Of a stretch of DNA of 62,323 nucleotides, positions 28,713 through 38,020 are shown one piece after another. Made by a program: the position numbers and the translations under genes. Position 1 is the stretch's first letter; each line of letters begins with the position of its first letter. The notes under the pieces are model-generated. The model saw nothing but the letters and a program-made list of their open reading frames with translations, was not told the DNA's origin and did not search any database. Source of the stretch: Barthelona sp. PAP020 (Eukaryota; Metamonada: BaSk clade); the NCBI GenBank assembly GCA_040182905.1, contig JARQWU010000032.1:1-62323 (forward strand), read 5' to 3'.

Positions 28713-30344
28713 ATGAAATATGTTTATATATTAATAATTGGCTTGATATTTTTTAATAATGTTATTCATTGCAATGAAATAAAAAATACATTTGGAGCAG
28801 ATAACAATATTGAAGAAGAAGAAAAAGAAGGATCATTCAGTTTGTTCTTATTAAGTGGATGTTATTTGATAAGTTTAATAATAATTGTTTTGATAGAAAA
28901 ACATGAAAAATTAAATTTTATTCCTGAATCATCAGCCATTATAATTGTTGGAATTATTGTTGGTTTAATAGTTAAATTAACGTCTTCAAAAAAGTTGAAT
29001 TTGGAATTTAATCCCCAATTATTTTTTTTATTTTTGTTACCTTTGATAATGTTCTTATCAGGCTGGAATTTAGATGAAGTTCCACTTATAAATAATTGGT
29101 TTCCAGTCGGTTTATTAAGTATCATTGGTACTTTAATAACATTTCTTTTTATTGCATTCAGTCTTTTTTTTTTAAGTATTCATACTGAAATCTTACCTGC
29201 TATTTCTTTTGTTGATTCTTTATTATTTTCCGCTATAATATCTGCCATTGATCCAGTATGTACTATCAATAACCTAAAAAATAGTGATGTTGACATTAAT
29301 TTATACACGATAATTTTTGGTGAATCAGTTTTAAATGATGCAGTTTCCATTGTATTATTTCATGTTGTTTTTGATTTACATTTAAATTCTTCTGAAGACA
29401 TTCATTTTCAGCACATTTTTTTCATATTGCTGGATGTTTTGTTCACTCTTGTAATTTCTTCATTGATTGGTATTTTTGTTGCTTTGATTGGTGCTTTAAT
29501 TTTTAAACATTTAAAAATTTCTCAAGTAATTCCCATTGAAATTATTTTCGTTCAATTATTCGCTTTCTTTTCTTATTGGATTGCAGAAGCTTTGGGATTA
29601 AGCGCAATGATCTCAATTATGGCTTGTGCTGCCTGTATGTCACATTATATTAAACCTCAAATGTCAGAAAAAGCTAAAGAAGTCAATGATGTGTTGATTA
29701 AAGTTGAATCTTTTCTAGCGGAAAGTTTGGTTTTTTTCTTTTTAGGTTTGAGTGTCTTTTTACAACATCATATCGTGTCTATTTCATTAATATTGGTCAC
29801 TTTCTTTTTATGTATTGTGGCTAGATTTTTAAACGTTATTCCATTATGTTTCATCAATAATTTATTGATGAAAATCAAAATTCCTTTTAAATTTCAAGCC
29901 TTAATGGTTTGGTCTTGTTTGAGAGGAGCTATTGCTTTTGCAATGTCTTTTGCTATTCCTGATGATGCTAATCTATTGGTAACAACTTCATTATTTATTG
30001 TTTTAATAACGATTTTTGTATTTGGAACAGGCACAAAACCATTTATTGCTAAACTCAATATTGAAAATGATAGATCCATTAAAACTGATGTAAACAAAAG
30101 TTTATATAATTTCAGACAATTTTCAAAAGTAAGAAGATTTGATCTCAACTATTTGCTTCCTTTTTTTACTGGAAAAAAATTTGATCAAATTTCGGAGCTT
30201 GAAGAATATATTGAGTTGGAAAAAATTGCTGAAAGTGATTTGCAACCTGCCAATGAAACTCCAATTACAGATTTGGAAACAGATGGAGAAATAGATAACA
30301 ACAATAATAATCATAGCATTAACAATGAGGTAAATGATGTGTAG
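28713..30344 (+). CDS. Na+/H+ exchanger, NHE/SLC9 family
   Basis: 543 residues. NHE proteins swap Na+ for H+ across membranes to set organelle or cytosolic pH. A signal peptide covers about 1-20 (MKYVYILIIGLIFFNNVIHC). Around twelve membrane segments follow between about 43 and 455. Family motifs are intact: PESSAIIIVGIIVGLI at about 71-86, SAIIS-AIDP at about 173-181 and GESVLNDAVSIVLF at 203-216, which contains the ion-binding N-D pair (208-209). CLRGAIAFAMSF near 405 is the usual arginine-bearing late helix. The cytosolic tail is only about 90 residues, acidic then Asn-rich, shorter than plasma-membrane NHEs and closer to the endomembrane (NHE8-like) group. Confidence 0.85.
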   Translation: MKYVYILIIGLIFFNNVIHCNEIKNTFGADNNIEEEEKEGSFSLFLLSGCYLISLIIIVLIEKHEKLNFIPESSAIIIVGIIVGLIVKLTSSKKLNLEFNPQLFFLFLLPLIMFLSGWNLDEVPLINNWFPVGLLSIIGTLITFLFIAFSLFFLSIHTEILPAISFVDSLLFSAIISAIDPVCTINNLKNSDVDINLYTIIFGESVLNDAVSIVLFHVVFDLHLNSSEDIHFQHIFFILLDVLFTLVISSLIGIFVALIGALIFKHLKISQVIPIEIIFVQLFAFFSYWIAEALGLSAMISIMACAACMSHYIKPQMSEKAKEVNDVLIKVESFLAESLVFFFLGLSVFLQHHIVSISLILVTFFLCIVARFLNVIPLCFINNLLMKIKIPFKFQALMVWSCLRGAIAFAMSFAIPDDANLLVTTSLFIVLITIFVFGTGTKPFIAKLNIENDRSIKTDVNKSLYNFRQFSKVRRFDLNYLLPFFTGKKFDQISELEEYIELEKIAESDLQPANETPITDLETDGEIDNNNNNHSINNEVNDV

Positions 30345-30420
30345 ATATAACGTAAATAAAAGACTATTGATTTTTTTATGTATAACAGGAAAGAAGTTTC
30401 TTTTTTGTTGATTTATTTAT

Positions 30421-31389
30421 TCAAACCCAATTGTAGGATTCATTTTTGGAAAAACAAACATTTTCAAACAATTCTATGGGTTGTTTCTTTTTAAACACTT
30501 CTGTATCTTCAGCATAATGGACAAATATGCTACCAGCGAATGGAATAGAGTTGATAGGTATTGATTCATAATAGCTTTGCTTTCTAGGAACTATTAATAG
30601 AAACTCTTTGGTGAAGATAACATTATATGATGGTATTTTCTCAACATTCTCTAAAGAATAAATATCAATCAAAGGATTATTGATATCTTCGTAAATAACA
30701 TCTAAAAATGGCTTGTAATAATCTCTAAATGGTAAATCTAACTGTTTCATAGCTTCTAAATACAATTCAAAAATTTCTTCAAAATTTAATGATGATATTG
30801 AAACACATTTGTGTTTAAAATTAAAAATAGAAATTTCAAAAACCCTTTCTTCTTGAAATGATGTGCGAGCAATTAAATCTAAAGGCAATTCTGGTAACAT
30901 GTCTCCAAAAGGTAATGGTAAAACTTGCATGTGTCTGTGTGGTTGTGAAGCTCCAGAATTTCTTCCAATATTTATAAAAGTGAAACAATTATTTCTTTTT
31001 GTGACCTCAAACATTAAATATAATTCTTTATAATCTAAGGGTAAGAATTGGGGTATAAATTTATGAGTCACCATTAAACCATGTCCTTCAACCGCTGGAT
31101 ATTTATTCAATGTCAAATAATAATCCTCGTTTAATGTTTCAAGATACAATTCAGTATGACTATCAGTGAATGGATCTTGAATTTTTTGATGCATCCATTT
31201 TAATTCATTCTCTTTTGAGTATAAACCAGGAACAGCAACTCTTAAACTCAAATAGACTTCACTTTCTTCACACCATTTTAAAACAGACACATCACTTCGA
31301 AGTGGAATAAGTTGTGCTTTTTCTAAAGCTTGAATTGACTTTTGCTTTAAAGCCATAATAATATTATTCAGATTCATTAGTATTGTCAT
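30421..31389 (-). CDS. Ap4A phosphorylase (ATP adenylyltransferase)
   Basis: 322 residues. The enzyme converts diadenosine tetraphosphate plus phosphate to ATP and ADP, using a histidine of a HIT-like triad as nucleophile. The signature NSGASQPHRHMQVLPLP carries H151, H153 and Q155 in the H-x-H-x-Q arrangement typical of fungal APA1/APA2. LNKYPAVEGHGLMVT at about 94-108 is the usual preceding strand, and YNVIFTKEFLLIVPR near 273-287 is the closing family motif. Three in-frame ATGs occur in the first 12 codons; MALKQKS (31356) may be the true start because homology begins there. Its 3' end converges on the NHE gene. Confidence 0.8.
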   Translation of the reverse strand: MTILMNLNNIIMALKQKSIQALEKAQLIPLRSDVSVLKWCEESEVYLSLRVAVPGLYSKENELKWMHQKIQDPFTDSHTELYLETLNEDYYLTLNKYPAVEGHGLMVTHKFIPQFLPLDYKELYLMFEVTKRNNCFTFINIGRNSGASQPHRHMQVLPLPFGDMLPELPLDLIARTSFQEERVFEISIFNFKHKCVSISSLNFEEIFELYLEAMKQLDLPFRDYYKPFLDVIYEDINNPLIDIYSLENVEKIPSYNVIFTKEFLLIVPRKQSYYESIPINSIPFAGSIFVHYAEDTEVFKKKQPIELFENVCFSKNESYNWV

Positions 31390-31951
31390 ATCAAATGATA
31401 ATGTGTGTTTTTCTTTTGTTTTCCAACAAAGATGCTTTAAAAGTTAATATATCCTAAGTTTGATCTGAAGAAAAAAAAGGATCAAAAACGTTTCCAACTA
31501 AAAAAAATCTAAAGACCACATAAAAAACCTATTCTTCTACATTTACTTTTCAATAAGCCATTAATAATAAACAAAAGCAAAAAAAAAAAAGAAGATGCTT
31601 AACTTTTTTGAGGTGGTATTTCAAAAGGTTTGTAAAAAATGCACATTTTTTTTGTATTTAATAAACACTTGAACATTTAATAGGTCCCAAACAACAAAAA
31701 GTGGGAGTCACAAAAAAAATAATTTATCCTCACAATTTATCAATTTTTCACTGGTTTTCAACAATTTTAAAAATAGATTTCACAATTTTATCAATCCTAT
31801 CACTTGAAGAATTGTCGATTCATTTATTTGAACATGTCCTTCAAAATGATTTCAAGAATTATTTCCTATTTCTTGTTTAATTATCTTAGTAAATCAAAAA
31901 GAGAAACAAATAAAACTAAATATTTTTACAATCAAATACATTTGTAACAAC
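31390..31951. other. Gene-free stretch
   Basis: 562 bases between two minus-strand genes, with runs of A and T and no conserved element that I can identify. It should hold the promoter of the Ap4A phosphorylase and the 3' region of the kinase. Confidence 0.5.
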
Positions 31952-33109
31952 TTATGGTCCAAACACTGGATGTGACAAACATTGATCAATTGACCATCTA
32001 TCATTTGGAGACCAAGTTATCATGTGTGACAAAAGGTCTCTCATATTTTCATCAACAATTTCACTTAGATTTGATTGTTTATCTAATTTCATCACAATTT
32101 CATCAACTTTTTCTTTTGTGGAATATCTTTCTCTGGAACAAGAAGGATCTCTTGGGCGATTTGGTCTGGTCGGTGATCTAAGACCGATTTGTGGTGGCCA
32201 AATGACTTTTTGATCAGAAAGACAAAAATAACGAGTTTTCAAAGATTCTGGTATGTTGTCAAACAATGTTTGAGGAATAGGTCCCATTAATTTCTCAAAC
32301 ATTCGTAATTGTAAGTGATTTGAATGACTACAGAACAATATTTTCGAAGTGTATAACTCAAAGATAATGCAACCTAAGGAAAAAACATCAACTTTTTCAT
32401 TATAGCCCCTTTGATCTTGTAAAATAACTTCTGGAGCACGATATTGTCTTGTGGTAATGATTGTAGAACGTCTTATTGATGCATCAACTGCATTACCAAA
32501 ATCAATTAACATAGTTTCCATATTCTTTGGATATAACGCTCCATTTCTTAAAATGAAAGATCTTTCCTTGAGCAAAATATTATCTGGTTTTAAATCTGTG
32601 TGTAATATTCCCTTTTTATGCAAAAAAGATAAGGCTTTCATTATGTTCCTGGAAATTGCTAAAATATTGTGAGAATTTAATTCAAAACAAATATCTGCAA
32701 ATGAAGGTCCATATTTTGGAAAAACCATAACTAAATGCTCAAACCATTCAAAAGAATCCAATAATGTCAACAAACCATGTTCATCACCATGTAATTTTTT
32801 CAAATTTTTTAAAACTTTAACTTCAAGTTTAGATGACTCAATATATCTATCCACTTTTCTTATGATTTTCAAGGCAACATAATTTAAACTTTTCAAATCA
32901 TAACATTCAATCACACTGCAAAATGTTCCATAATTTAACAATTTAACAGATCGATATCTTCTGGCTATAATTTCATTTGGTTGAAAAATATAAAATCCTT
33001 TGGAATCTTCTTTTTTTTCATTTGTATTTAAAGGACTAAGAGTTGAGGTTCGTTTTAAAAATGGTTTTTGATCTCCAGATGGTTGTGAACGTGTTCGATC
33101 ATCATTCAT
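31952..33109 (-). CDS. CLK/LAMMER-type dual-specificity protein kinase
   Basis: 385 residues, almost entirely kinase domain (about 52-385). The catalytic set is complete: glycine loop NYGTFCSV at 59-66, VALKIIRK with Lys81, HTDLKPDN with Asp172, IDFGNA with DFG at 203-205, and RQYRAPEVIL. EKLMGPIP and the preceding MF correspond to the EHLAMMERILGP signature of LAMMER kinases, though the LAMMER box itself reads LQLRMFEKL. An insert with proline-rich SPTRPNRPRDPS follows in the C-lobe. CLKs phosphorylate SR splicing factors; introns exist here, so that role is plausible. The N-terminal tail is short (about 50 residues). Confidence 0.82.
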   Translation of the reverse strand: MNDDRTRSQPSGDQKPFLKRTSTLSPLNTNEKKEDSKGFYIFQPNEIIARRYRSVKLLNYGTFCSVIECYDLKSLNYVALKIIRKVDRYIESSKLEVKVLKNLKKLHGDEHGLLTLLDSFEWFEHLVMVFPKYGPSFADICFELNSHNILAISRNIMKALSFLHKKGILHTDLKPDNILLKERSFILRNGALYPKNMETMLIDFGNAVDASIRRSTIITTRQYRAPEVILQDQRGYNEKVDVFSLGCIIFELYTSKILFCSHSNHLQLRMFEKLMGPIPQTLFDNIPESLKTRYFCLSDQKVIWPPQIGLRSPTRPNRPRDPSCSRERYSTKEKVDEIVMKLDKQSNLSEIVDENMRDLLSHMITWSPNDRWSIDQCLSHPVFGP

Positions 33110-33376
33110 ATTATTCGTTATACGAATATGAATTCAAAATAATAAAAATTGAATAAAAAAAAATTATGAAAGTCAGATCACAAAAAAACATATTTCTTTT
33201 TATCAAAAATAAATTATCAGTTTAAATATATGTTGTGCTTTAACCTTTTTAAATTTTAACTGAACTGTCATTCAAAAAAAAAAAAGCAGGTTCTTTCTCA
33301 CATCACACAAATTTTTCACTTTTTTTAATATTTTTGAAGAAGAAATACAAATGAATGATTTTTTTGCACCTTTCTG

Positions 33377-33688
33377 ATGACATTGAATTTTATTATGACA
33401 TACAAACACATTAAAAAGTTAACGAATAATCAGGACGTATCAAATAATTCAAATAATGTAAATGAACGACAAGAACAAAAGATAAAATATAATGTCGATG
33501 AAAAAATTCTCAAGGGGCTAATTAGCAATTCCAAAAGAATTTTGGACAATTTAAATGAAAAAATTGAAAAAAATGTAATTGAATTAAATCGTTTACAAAA
33601 TATAATAAGGACAGAAGAATGTAAAAAAATTGAAAAGTCCAGAATTGATAAAACTTTGATAAACCACATTAAACATTATACAGTATGA
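33377..33688 (+). CDS. Small hydrophilic coiled-coil protein
   Basis: 103 residues from ATG 33377, or about 97 from a second ATG six codons on. After a polar N-terminus, residues about 45-90 form one heptad-bearing helix rich in Lys, Glu, Ile and Leu (ILDNLNEKIEKNVIELNRLQ). It diverges from the kinase gene across 267 bases. The residue composition is gene-like and the frame has a good start, but nothing is recognised. A GTATGA just before the stop could be a splice donor, so the gene may be longer than it looks. Confidence 0.4.
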   Translation: MTLNFIMTYKHIKKLTNNQDVSNNSNNVNERQEQKIKYNVDEKILKGLISNSKRILDNLNEKIEKNVIELNRLQNIIRTEECKKIEKSRIDKTLINHIKHYTV

Positions 33689-33902
33689 TGAAAATCAAAT
33701 GTAATATGGAAGTTATTTGTGTTGAACACTAATTTAAATGTGTAAAATCATTTTGAAGCTTTTTTTACTAAAAAATTTTTTTTTGAGGTGGATATTTACA
33801 CAATTGAATTGAGATGTAGTTTAAAACTTTATTTTTTTTTTCCTTAAATTTTATGGGCTTTTGTAAACATTAGAGATGATTTCTTTTTTTTTTTTTGTAA
33901 AA

Positions 33903-34390
33903 TGTTGGTCCAGTTGTGGAACAACTTAAGAAAACTCGTTTCCCTAAATCTTGGATACAGTAAATGTTGCTACAATTGAACCTTGTTCATCAGTTTTTGA
34001 AAAAGTTTTTCATTCTTTTTTTTTGCCCTATTAACAAAAGTAAAACTTTAAAGTTTTATTCCAAAGTTTTTCAAAGGATCATTTGGGCCTGGCAAGCTTT
34101 TAAAAAATAAACACTATTATTTTTTATTAGATATTTATGAGGTATGAGTTGTTCAGTGAACAACGAAACGAGTTAGCTTAAGGTTTGGGGAAAACTCACG
34201 TGGATTCAGATGCCCAAGTAACTTAAAAAATTGGACCTAAAGATGGTCAAGAAACAACAAATAAAGGAAGTGATATTTGATGACCTCTTTATACCTCCAA
34301 TAAATACAGTTCATTGAGCATGAACTTCCACATTATTCACTCATACGCACAATGCTTTTTGGCTTGGAATGAGAATAGTTGGAATATTTT
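33903..34390 (+). repeat. Dispersed repeat, copy 3, interrupted by an insert
   Basis: Begins TGGTCCAGTTGTGGAAC and follows copy 1 through TAAAACTTTAAAGTTTTA, GATCATTTGGGCCTGG and AATAAACACTATTATTTTTT. It then breaks at 34128 and resumes at 34338 with CACTCATACGCACAATGC, which continues the copy 1 order (CACACATACGCACAGTGC). The break holds a separate 209-base insert. Copy 3 lies in the gene-poor stretch 33689-34752, next to an inverted copy. Confidence 0.7.
34129..34337. mobile_element. Hairpin-rich 209-base insert within repeat copy 3
   Basis: The insert is flanked by TTATT at 34124-34128 and 34333-34337, consistent with a 5-base target-site duplication. ATTTATGAGGTAT (34133-34145) pairs with ATACCTC and ATAAAT (34291-34305) across a 2-base bulge, closing a domain of about 170 bases. 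Inside are GTTGTTC/GAACAAC (34148-34164, 3-base loop) and GAGTT/AACTC (34170-34174 with 34193-34197). After the closing stem, AGTTCAT/ATGAACT (34308-34326) forms a fourth hairpin. It is less A/T-rich than its surroundings and lacks a coding frame. It may be a small non-autonomous element or a structured RNA gene; which strand would be transcribed is unknown. Confidence 0.45.
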
Positions 34391-34484
34391 TATTTATTTA
34401 TTTTTTTAATTTTTTTAATTTCTTTCTTTTGAATTCAACGGGATTTGGGAAAAATCTATTTGCAGATGAAGAAATAATATAAAT

Positions 34485-34700
34485 ATGAGTGAATAATAAT
34501 ATCTTTCATTAATCAATACTTTCGAAACCCAATCAATCTGTTAGAACTTTTTTTATCTTTAAAAATTTTCAAATTTTACCTAAACGCAAAAATGGAAACA
34601 AGAAATTCTTTCTCAAAATTTGATATTTAGCTGTTAAATTTTAATTTTGGTCACTCAATTCCCATTTTCTGAAATTTGCTTGGATGAGTTTTCTGCGTCC
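34485..34700 (-). repeat. Dispersed repeat, copy 4, inverted
   Basis: Read on the minus strand this aligns with copy 2 from its opening region to its tail. GAAATTTGCTTGGATGAG and GTTTTCTGCG (34669-34696) match the complement of copy 2, as do the CTTTCGAAACCCAATCAATC region near 34527 and GAGTGAATAATA near 34488. It faces copy 3 with about 95 bases between them, giving a large imperfect inverted repeat. The remainder of 33689-34752 is A/T-rich DNA. Confidence 0.6.
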
Positions 34701-34752
34701 TAAAACTTTTCAAGAAAAACATATATAAATATTTATTTTTAAAATTTACAAA

Positions 34753-35397
34753 TTAACGAACTCTAAAAGGTTGAGCTTCACGGTTCAGACATTTTTCAGA
34801 AGCTTTTCCGTAAGTTTTTCCAAATTGATCATTCATGCCTTTAACAAACCCTGTATAACCGGGAACCAATTTGTCAGAGTTTTCAATTTGTTCATTGCAA
34901 ACGTTGTGATTATGGTAGTCCTCATTATTGTGAACAGATGTGGGAGCAGATTCTTTTGCGATTTTTGCATGTGTTTTTCCAAACATTGCATCAACACCAG
35001 GAATATACCCTTGATAACCGGGAACTCCCTTAGAATCAACCACAAAAACTTCTGAATCCTGAACAGTGGATGGAACATCACGAACAGGACGATGTACAGG
35101 TTTTCTAGGATTTAATGTAAGATCTAATTGAGTTTCATGTGATTTGTCTACAAGTTTACCAAAAGAATCCCCAACTTCATTTCGAATATGTGGTAAATGT
35201 CCACCATATCCTGGAACTGCTGCATGCTCTGTTTCAGGAAATGAGCTAGCGGTTGAAGATGTTGGATATTCATGATTCACATCCAATTGGGGTTTCAAAA
35301 CTTTTGTGGTTGCTGTTCCGTATGAAGTTCCCAAAAAAGCATCGTCCATTTTTGGTACAAAACCAGTATAACCAATAACGGGTTCACGAGGTTCCAT
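34753..35397 (-). CDS. CIMIP2/FAM166-like microtubule inner protein
   Basis: 214 residues made of four units of about 40-60 residues. Each has a P-G-Y-x-G-(F/Y/H) core followed by a G-x-(T/S)-(Y/F/H)-G/A core: IGYTGFVPKMDDAFLGTSYG, VPGYGGHLP with GDSFGK, VPGYQGYIP with FGKTHAK, and VPGYTGFVK with FGKTYGK. This PGYxGF...GxTYG pattern is the hallmark of DUF2475/FAM166 (CIMIP2) proteins, which line the inside of axonemal doublet microtubules. It is strong indirect evidence for a flagellum or a related microtubule structure. The C-terminus is short and basic. A TTTTATCA box lies about 45 bases upstream of the ATG. Confidence 0.72.
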   Translation of the reverse strand: MEPREPVIGYTGFVPKMDDAFLGTSYGTATTKVLKPQLDVNHEYPTSSTASSFPETEHAAVPGYGGHLPHIRNEVGDSFGKLVDKSHETQLDLTLNPRKPVHRPVRDVPSTVQDSEVFVVDSKGVPGYQGYIPGVDAMFGKTHAKIAKESAPTSVHNNEDYHNHNVCNEQIENSDKLVPGYTGFVKGMNDQFGKTYGKASEKCLNREAQPFRVR

Positions 35398-35712
35398 ATT
35401 TTTTGAAAAAGAAATTTTGAAATTGAAATTGAATTTTTTTTTATCAGTTCTTTATTTCTTTTTATAGGAACTAAAATGTGTGATTGATGTATTTTATGTG
35501 AATTAATATGTGATAAGTTTGAAGTTTAGACATCAAAATTTTCCATTTCTATTGGATTGCTTTATTTTACGATTTTATTGTTTCAATAGACCTTCAATTT
35601 GATAATAAAAACAATTATAAAAACATCATCATAACTTCGCATTTTCCATATTAATGTACCTACACTTGGGTAATGACTTGGTTTTCGTTTAATTTATTGT
35701 TAATTTATTGTT
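35398..35712. other. Divergent promoter region
   Basis: 315 bases between divergent starts of the CIMIP2-like and cyclin genes. TTTTATCA at 35439-35446 (TGATAAAA on the minus strand) sits close to the CIMIP2-like start. No other element is recognisable. Confidence 0.4.
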
Positions 35713-36297
35713 ATGAGTACATTGTCTAATCATTTATCATTATTTAATATTGAATATAATGTCGATATTGAATTATCTCTGGGCCAAAAAATTTTTATTG
35801 AAGATATCATCACGAATTGTTCATATCCTCCCACCCAAAGTACCTATTTGCAACAGCAAAAGATTGTTTCAATTATTAATTGGGTAATAATGATATCAAG
35901 TCGAATGGATGTTCATGATTCAACTCTATTGACTGCATTAATATTGTTAAAACGTATATGTAATCAACATGAACTCAAACTAAATTATTTAAATGTGTTT
36001 CAATTGAGTTTGACGTCGATTTTAGTCTCTTCCAAACTTTTGGAGGATATCAATTTTCTAAACAGAGAATGGGTTTATTGTTGTGAAAATAGATTTGATC
36101 TTCAAACTATTAATCAAATGGAAAATGAATTTTTGGATTTATTGAATTTTAACCTGATTGTTAAGCCCATTGAAATCAGCAATTTAATTGAAAATAGATT
36201 ATATGGAGGTTCTGATACTCAATATTGTTGTTTTAATGATTGCAACGAGCGTTGTTTAAAATGTGAACCTGTTTTAACAGATGCAACCTTATGTTGA
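35713..36297 (+). CDS. Cyclin, PHO80/PCL-like
   Basis: 194 residues. Residues about 28-155 form a cyclin box: FIEDIITNC, then a helix with SRMDVHDSTLLTALILLKRI, then the conserved LSLTSILVSSKLLEDINFLN (family: aLMLAsKflDD) and INQMENEFLDLLNFNL (family: ELNxLExxfLxLLdF). PHO80-type cyclins have this short single-box form and partner with CDKs in nutrient or morphogenesis control. The tail is Cys-rich (CCFNDCNERCLKCEP), possibly metal-binding. The partner is not in this window. Confidence 0.68.
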   Translation: MSTLSNHLSLFNIEYNVDIELSLGQKIFIEDIITNCSYPPTQSTYLQQQKIVSIINWVIMISSRMDVHDSTLLTALILLKRICNQHELKLNYLNVFQLSLTSILVSSKLLEDINFLNREWVYCCENRFDLQTINQMENEFLDLLNFNLIVKPIEISNLIENRLYGGSDTQYCCFNDCNERCLKCEPVLTDATLC

Positions 36298-36803
36298 CAA
36301 GTTGATTTTTTCAATTTCTTTCTTTTGTTCAAGATCATTTTTATTAGATTTTCACATTTCAAATTAATGTTCAAGTCTGAAATGTTTGCGTTTTGATTTT
36401 TTCAACAGCTTTTTTAGTTTATAAAATTTATTATTTTGTTTCTTCAAGAATTTCGTTTGGTTTGATTAAAATTCCATGAAAAACCAAAAATTGAGAAAAA
36501 GATTGAATCGCACAATGATATGAAGGTCACTGTAAATCTCTTTCTTCAACTTCTTGAACAAAAATGAAGCCAAAACAAAAATTCGAGGCATTTATAAGTT
36601 TAGAAGAGTATTTTACGGAAAACACTAAGGAAAAAAAAAAGTAAATTGAGTTGACAGATTTTATTGCGACAACACATGACGATTTTGGGAAAAACTTCAT
36701 CAATTTACCGTTTGCAAACAAGTAAACATGGAAGCAATACGAAAAAATCAATGAAAGTTGATGGTTAAAATGAAAACATGGTTTAAAAGCAATTTTTCTT
36801 TTG
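36298..36803. other. Gene-free stretch between convergent genes
   Basis: 506 bases between two 3' ends. A minus-strand open frame (36527-36751) lacks family features and looks like chance. No repeat copy or RNA gene is seen. Confidence 0.5.
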
Positions 36804-37847
36804 TTAAAATAACAATTTGTATTCCAACAGCGAAATTAATTCCTGAATTAGCTTTGGCTCTGATTCTTTGTTAAGATTGCCAAAATGAAAAACAAATAAA
36901 ATTGTTGATTTTAAAGTTGATTCAGCAATCGTATTTTCCATGCTTGAATGAATCTCTAAATGAAATATTTCATTAAAAAACACATGATTTATATCAAAAT
37001 TTTCAACTTTTGTTGAATATGCAACATTAAAACTGTAATGTTCAACAAAATCAACTTCCAATATATCATCAACTTCCAAACCAAAACATAAATAATTATA
37101 GAAATGTCTGAAAGCTTCCAATACAACAATTTTGTTCGATAATGGAACACCTAAATCTCTAAAAAAAAACAATTCAAACCCTTTCAACAAAGAGTAAAGT
37201 AAAGTGGAATAATTATTAAATTTTCTTTTCATTATTCTGTTTAAAAAAATTATGGAAAAGAAAGAATTATTTAAAGAATTAAATAAAAAAGTTCCTTTCT
37301 TTGAAACGTTTGAATATAATAATATTTGATTGTTCATAAATTGAGTTTGATACATATCCTTGCTTAAATTCTGTCCTATACTCGCCTTAAAATATTTTGA
37401 AATCAACTTCATAAAATTGGTTTTGTTATTGTAGAAACAATTTAAAGAACTGATACAAAAATTTCCTTCATCATAAATACCCATAATTAATTCAAAAATT
37501 ATCTTTATAACATTATCAATTGACTGACTGTGAAAAAATAGTAAAAATAAATTAGAATTATAAAATTGTAACGCATCATTACGAATAAAATGTTCATTCG
37601 ATACACACTCAATTGTTTCATAAGTTATTTCATTAATTAAAGGATATTTAGGTATGTATAAAAAATTCATTTCATCCATTTTAAGATTTATTCTATAATC
37701 AATTAAAGCAACTTTATTATCAATTATTATTAGATGAAAAGGCATTGTAATTTCGTTACAATTACATCGATAATATTCAAAATATCTTTTAATCTTTTCA
37801 TCAACCAATTTTTCATCAATTTCTGTTAGATTTGTAATCTTCCACAT
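36804..37847 (-). CDS. Unrecognised protein, Phe/Asn-rich
   Basis: 347 residues, rich in Phe, Asn, Ile and Tyr, with an alternation of strands and helices resembling longin/roadblock or DENN-type trafficking proteins (for example MPFHLIIIDNKVALIDYRIN, and SSTILFVFHFGN-like ends). No signal peptide or clear membrane segment. I cannot name it. The frame begins with ATG 37847; the upstream 170 bases are A/T-rich. Confidence 0.45.
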   Translation of the reverse strand: MWKITNLTEIDEKLVDEKIKRYFEYYRCNCNEITMPFHLIIIDNKVALIDYRINLKMDEMNFLYIPKYPLINEITYETIECVSNEHFIRNDALQFYNSNLFLLFFHSQSIDNVIKIIFELIMGIYDEGNFCISSLNCFYNNKTNFMKLISKYFKASIGQNLSKDMYQTQFMNNQILLYSNVSKKGTFLFNSLNNSFFSIIFLNRIMKRKFNNYSTLLYSLLKGFELFFFRDLGVPLSNKIVVLEAFRHFYNYLCFGLEVDDILEVDFVEHYSFNVAYSTKVENFDINHVFFNEIFHLEIHSSMENTIAESTLKSTILFVFHFGNLNKESEPKLIQELISLLEYKLLF

Positions 37848-38020
37848 CCAAATATATACAAATTAATATTACTGATTATATTTAAAAATCATAACACAAA
37901 TAAATTCATATTTCAATAAATAATAAATTTTCTTTTTAAATTCTCAATATAAATCCTCAATTGATTTATCATCAATGATAAAAAATAATAAACTAAAAAA
38001 CACATTTATTAAATAAATTG

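Noticed and set aside
33684-33770. GTATGA donor near the end of the small 33377 gene with a possible acceptor near 33765
   Set aside because: The sequence after the acceptor does not look coding and there is no TACTAAT branch site in a convincing position.
34195-34225. GTGGATTCAGATGCCC in the structured insert as a tRNA-like B box
   Set aside because: It does not match GGTTCRANNCC well, and no A box or acceptor stem is found at the right distance.
34306-34337. 3' hairpin followed by ACA as an H/ACA RNA tail
   Set aside because: The hinge box and overall two-hairpin proportions cannot be shown by eye, so only the general structured-insert claim is kept.
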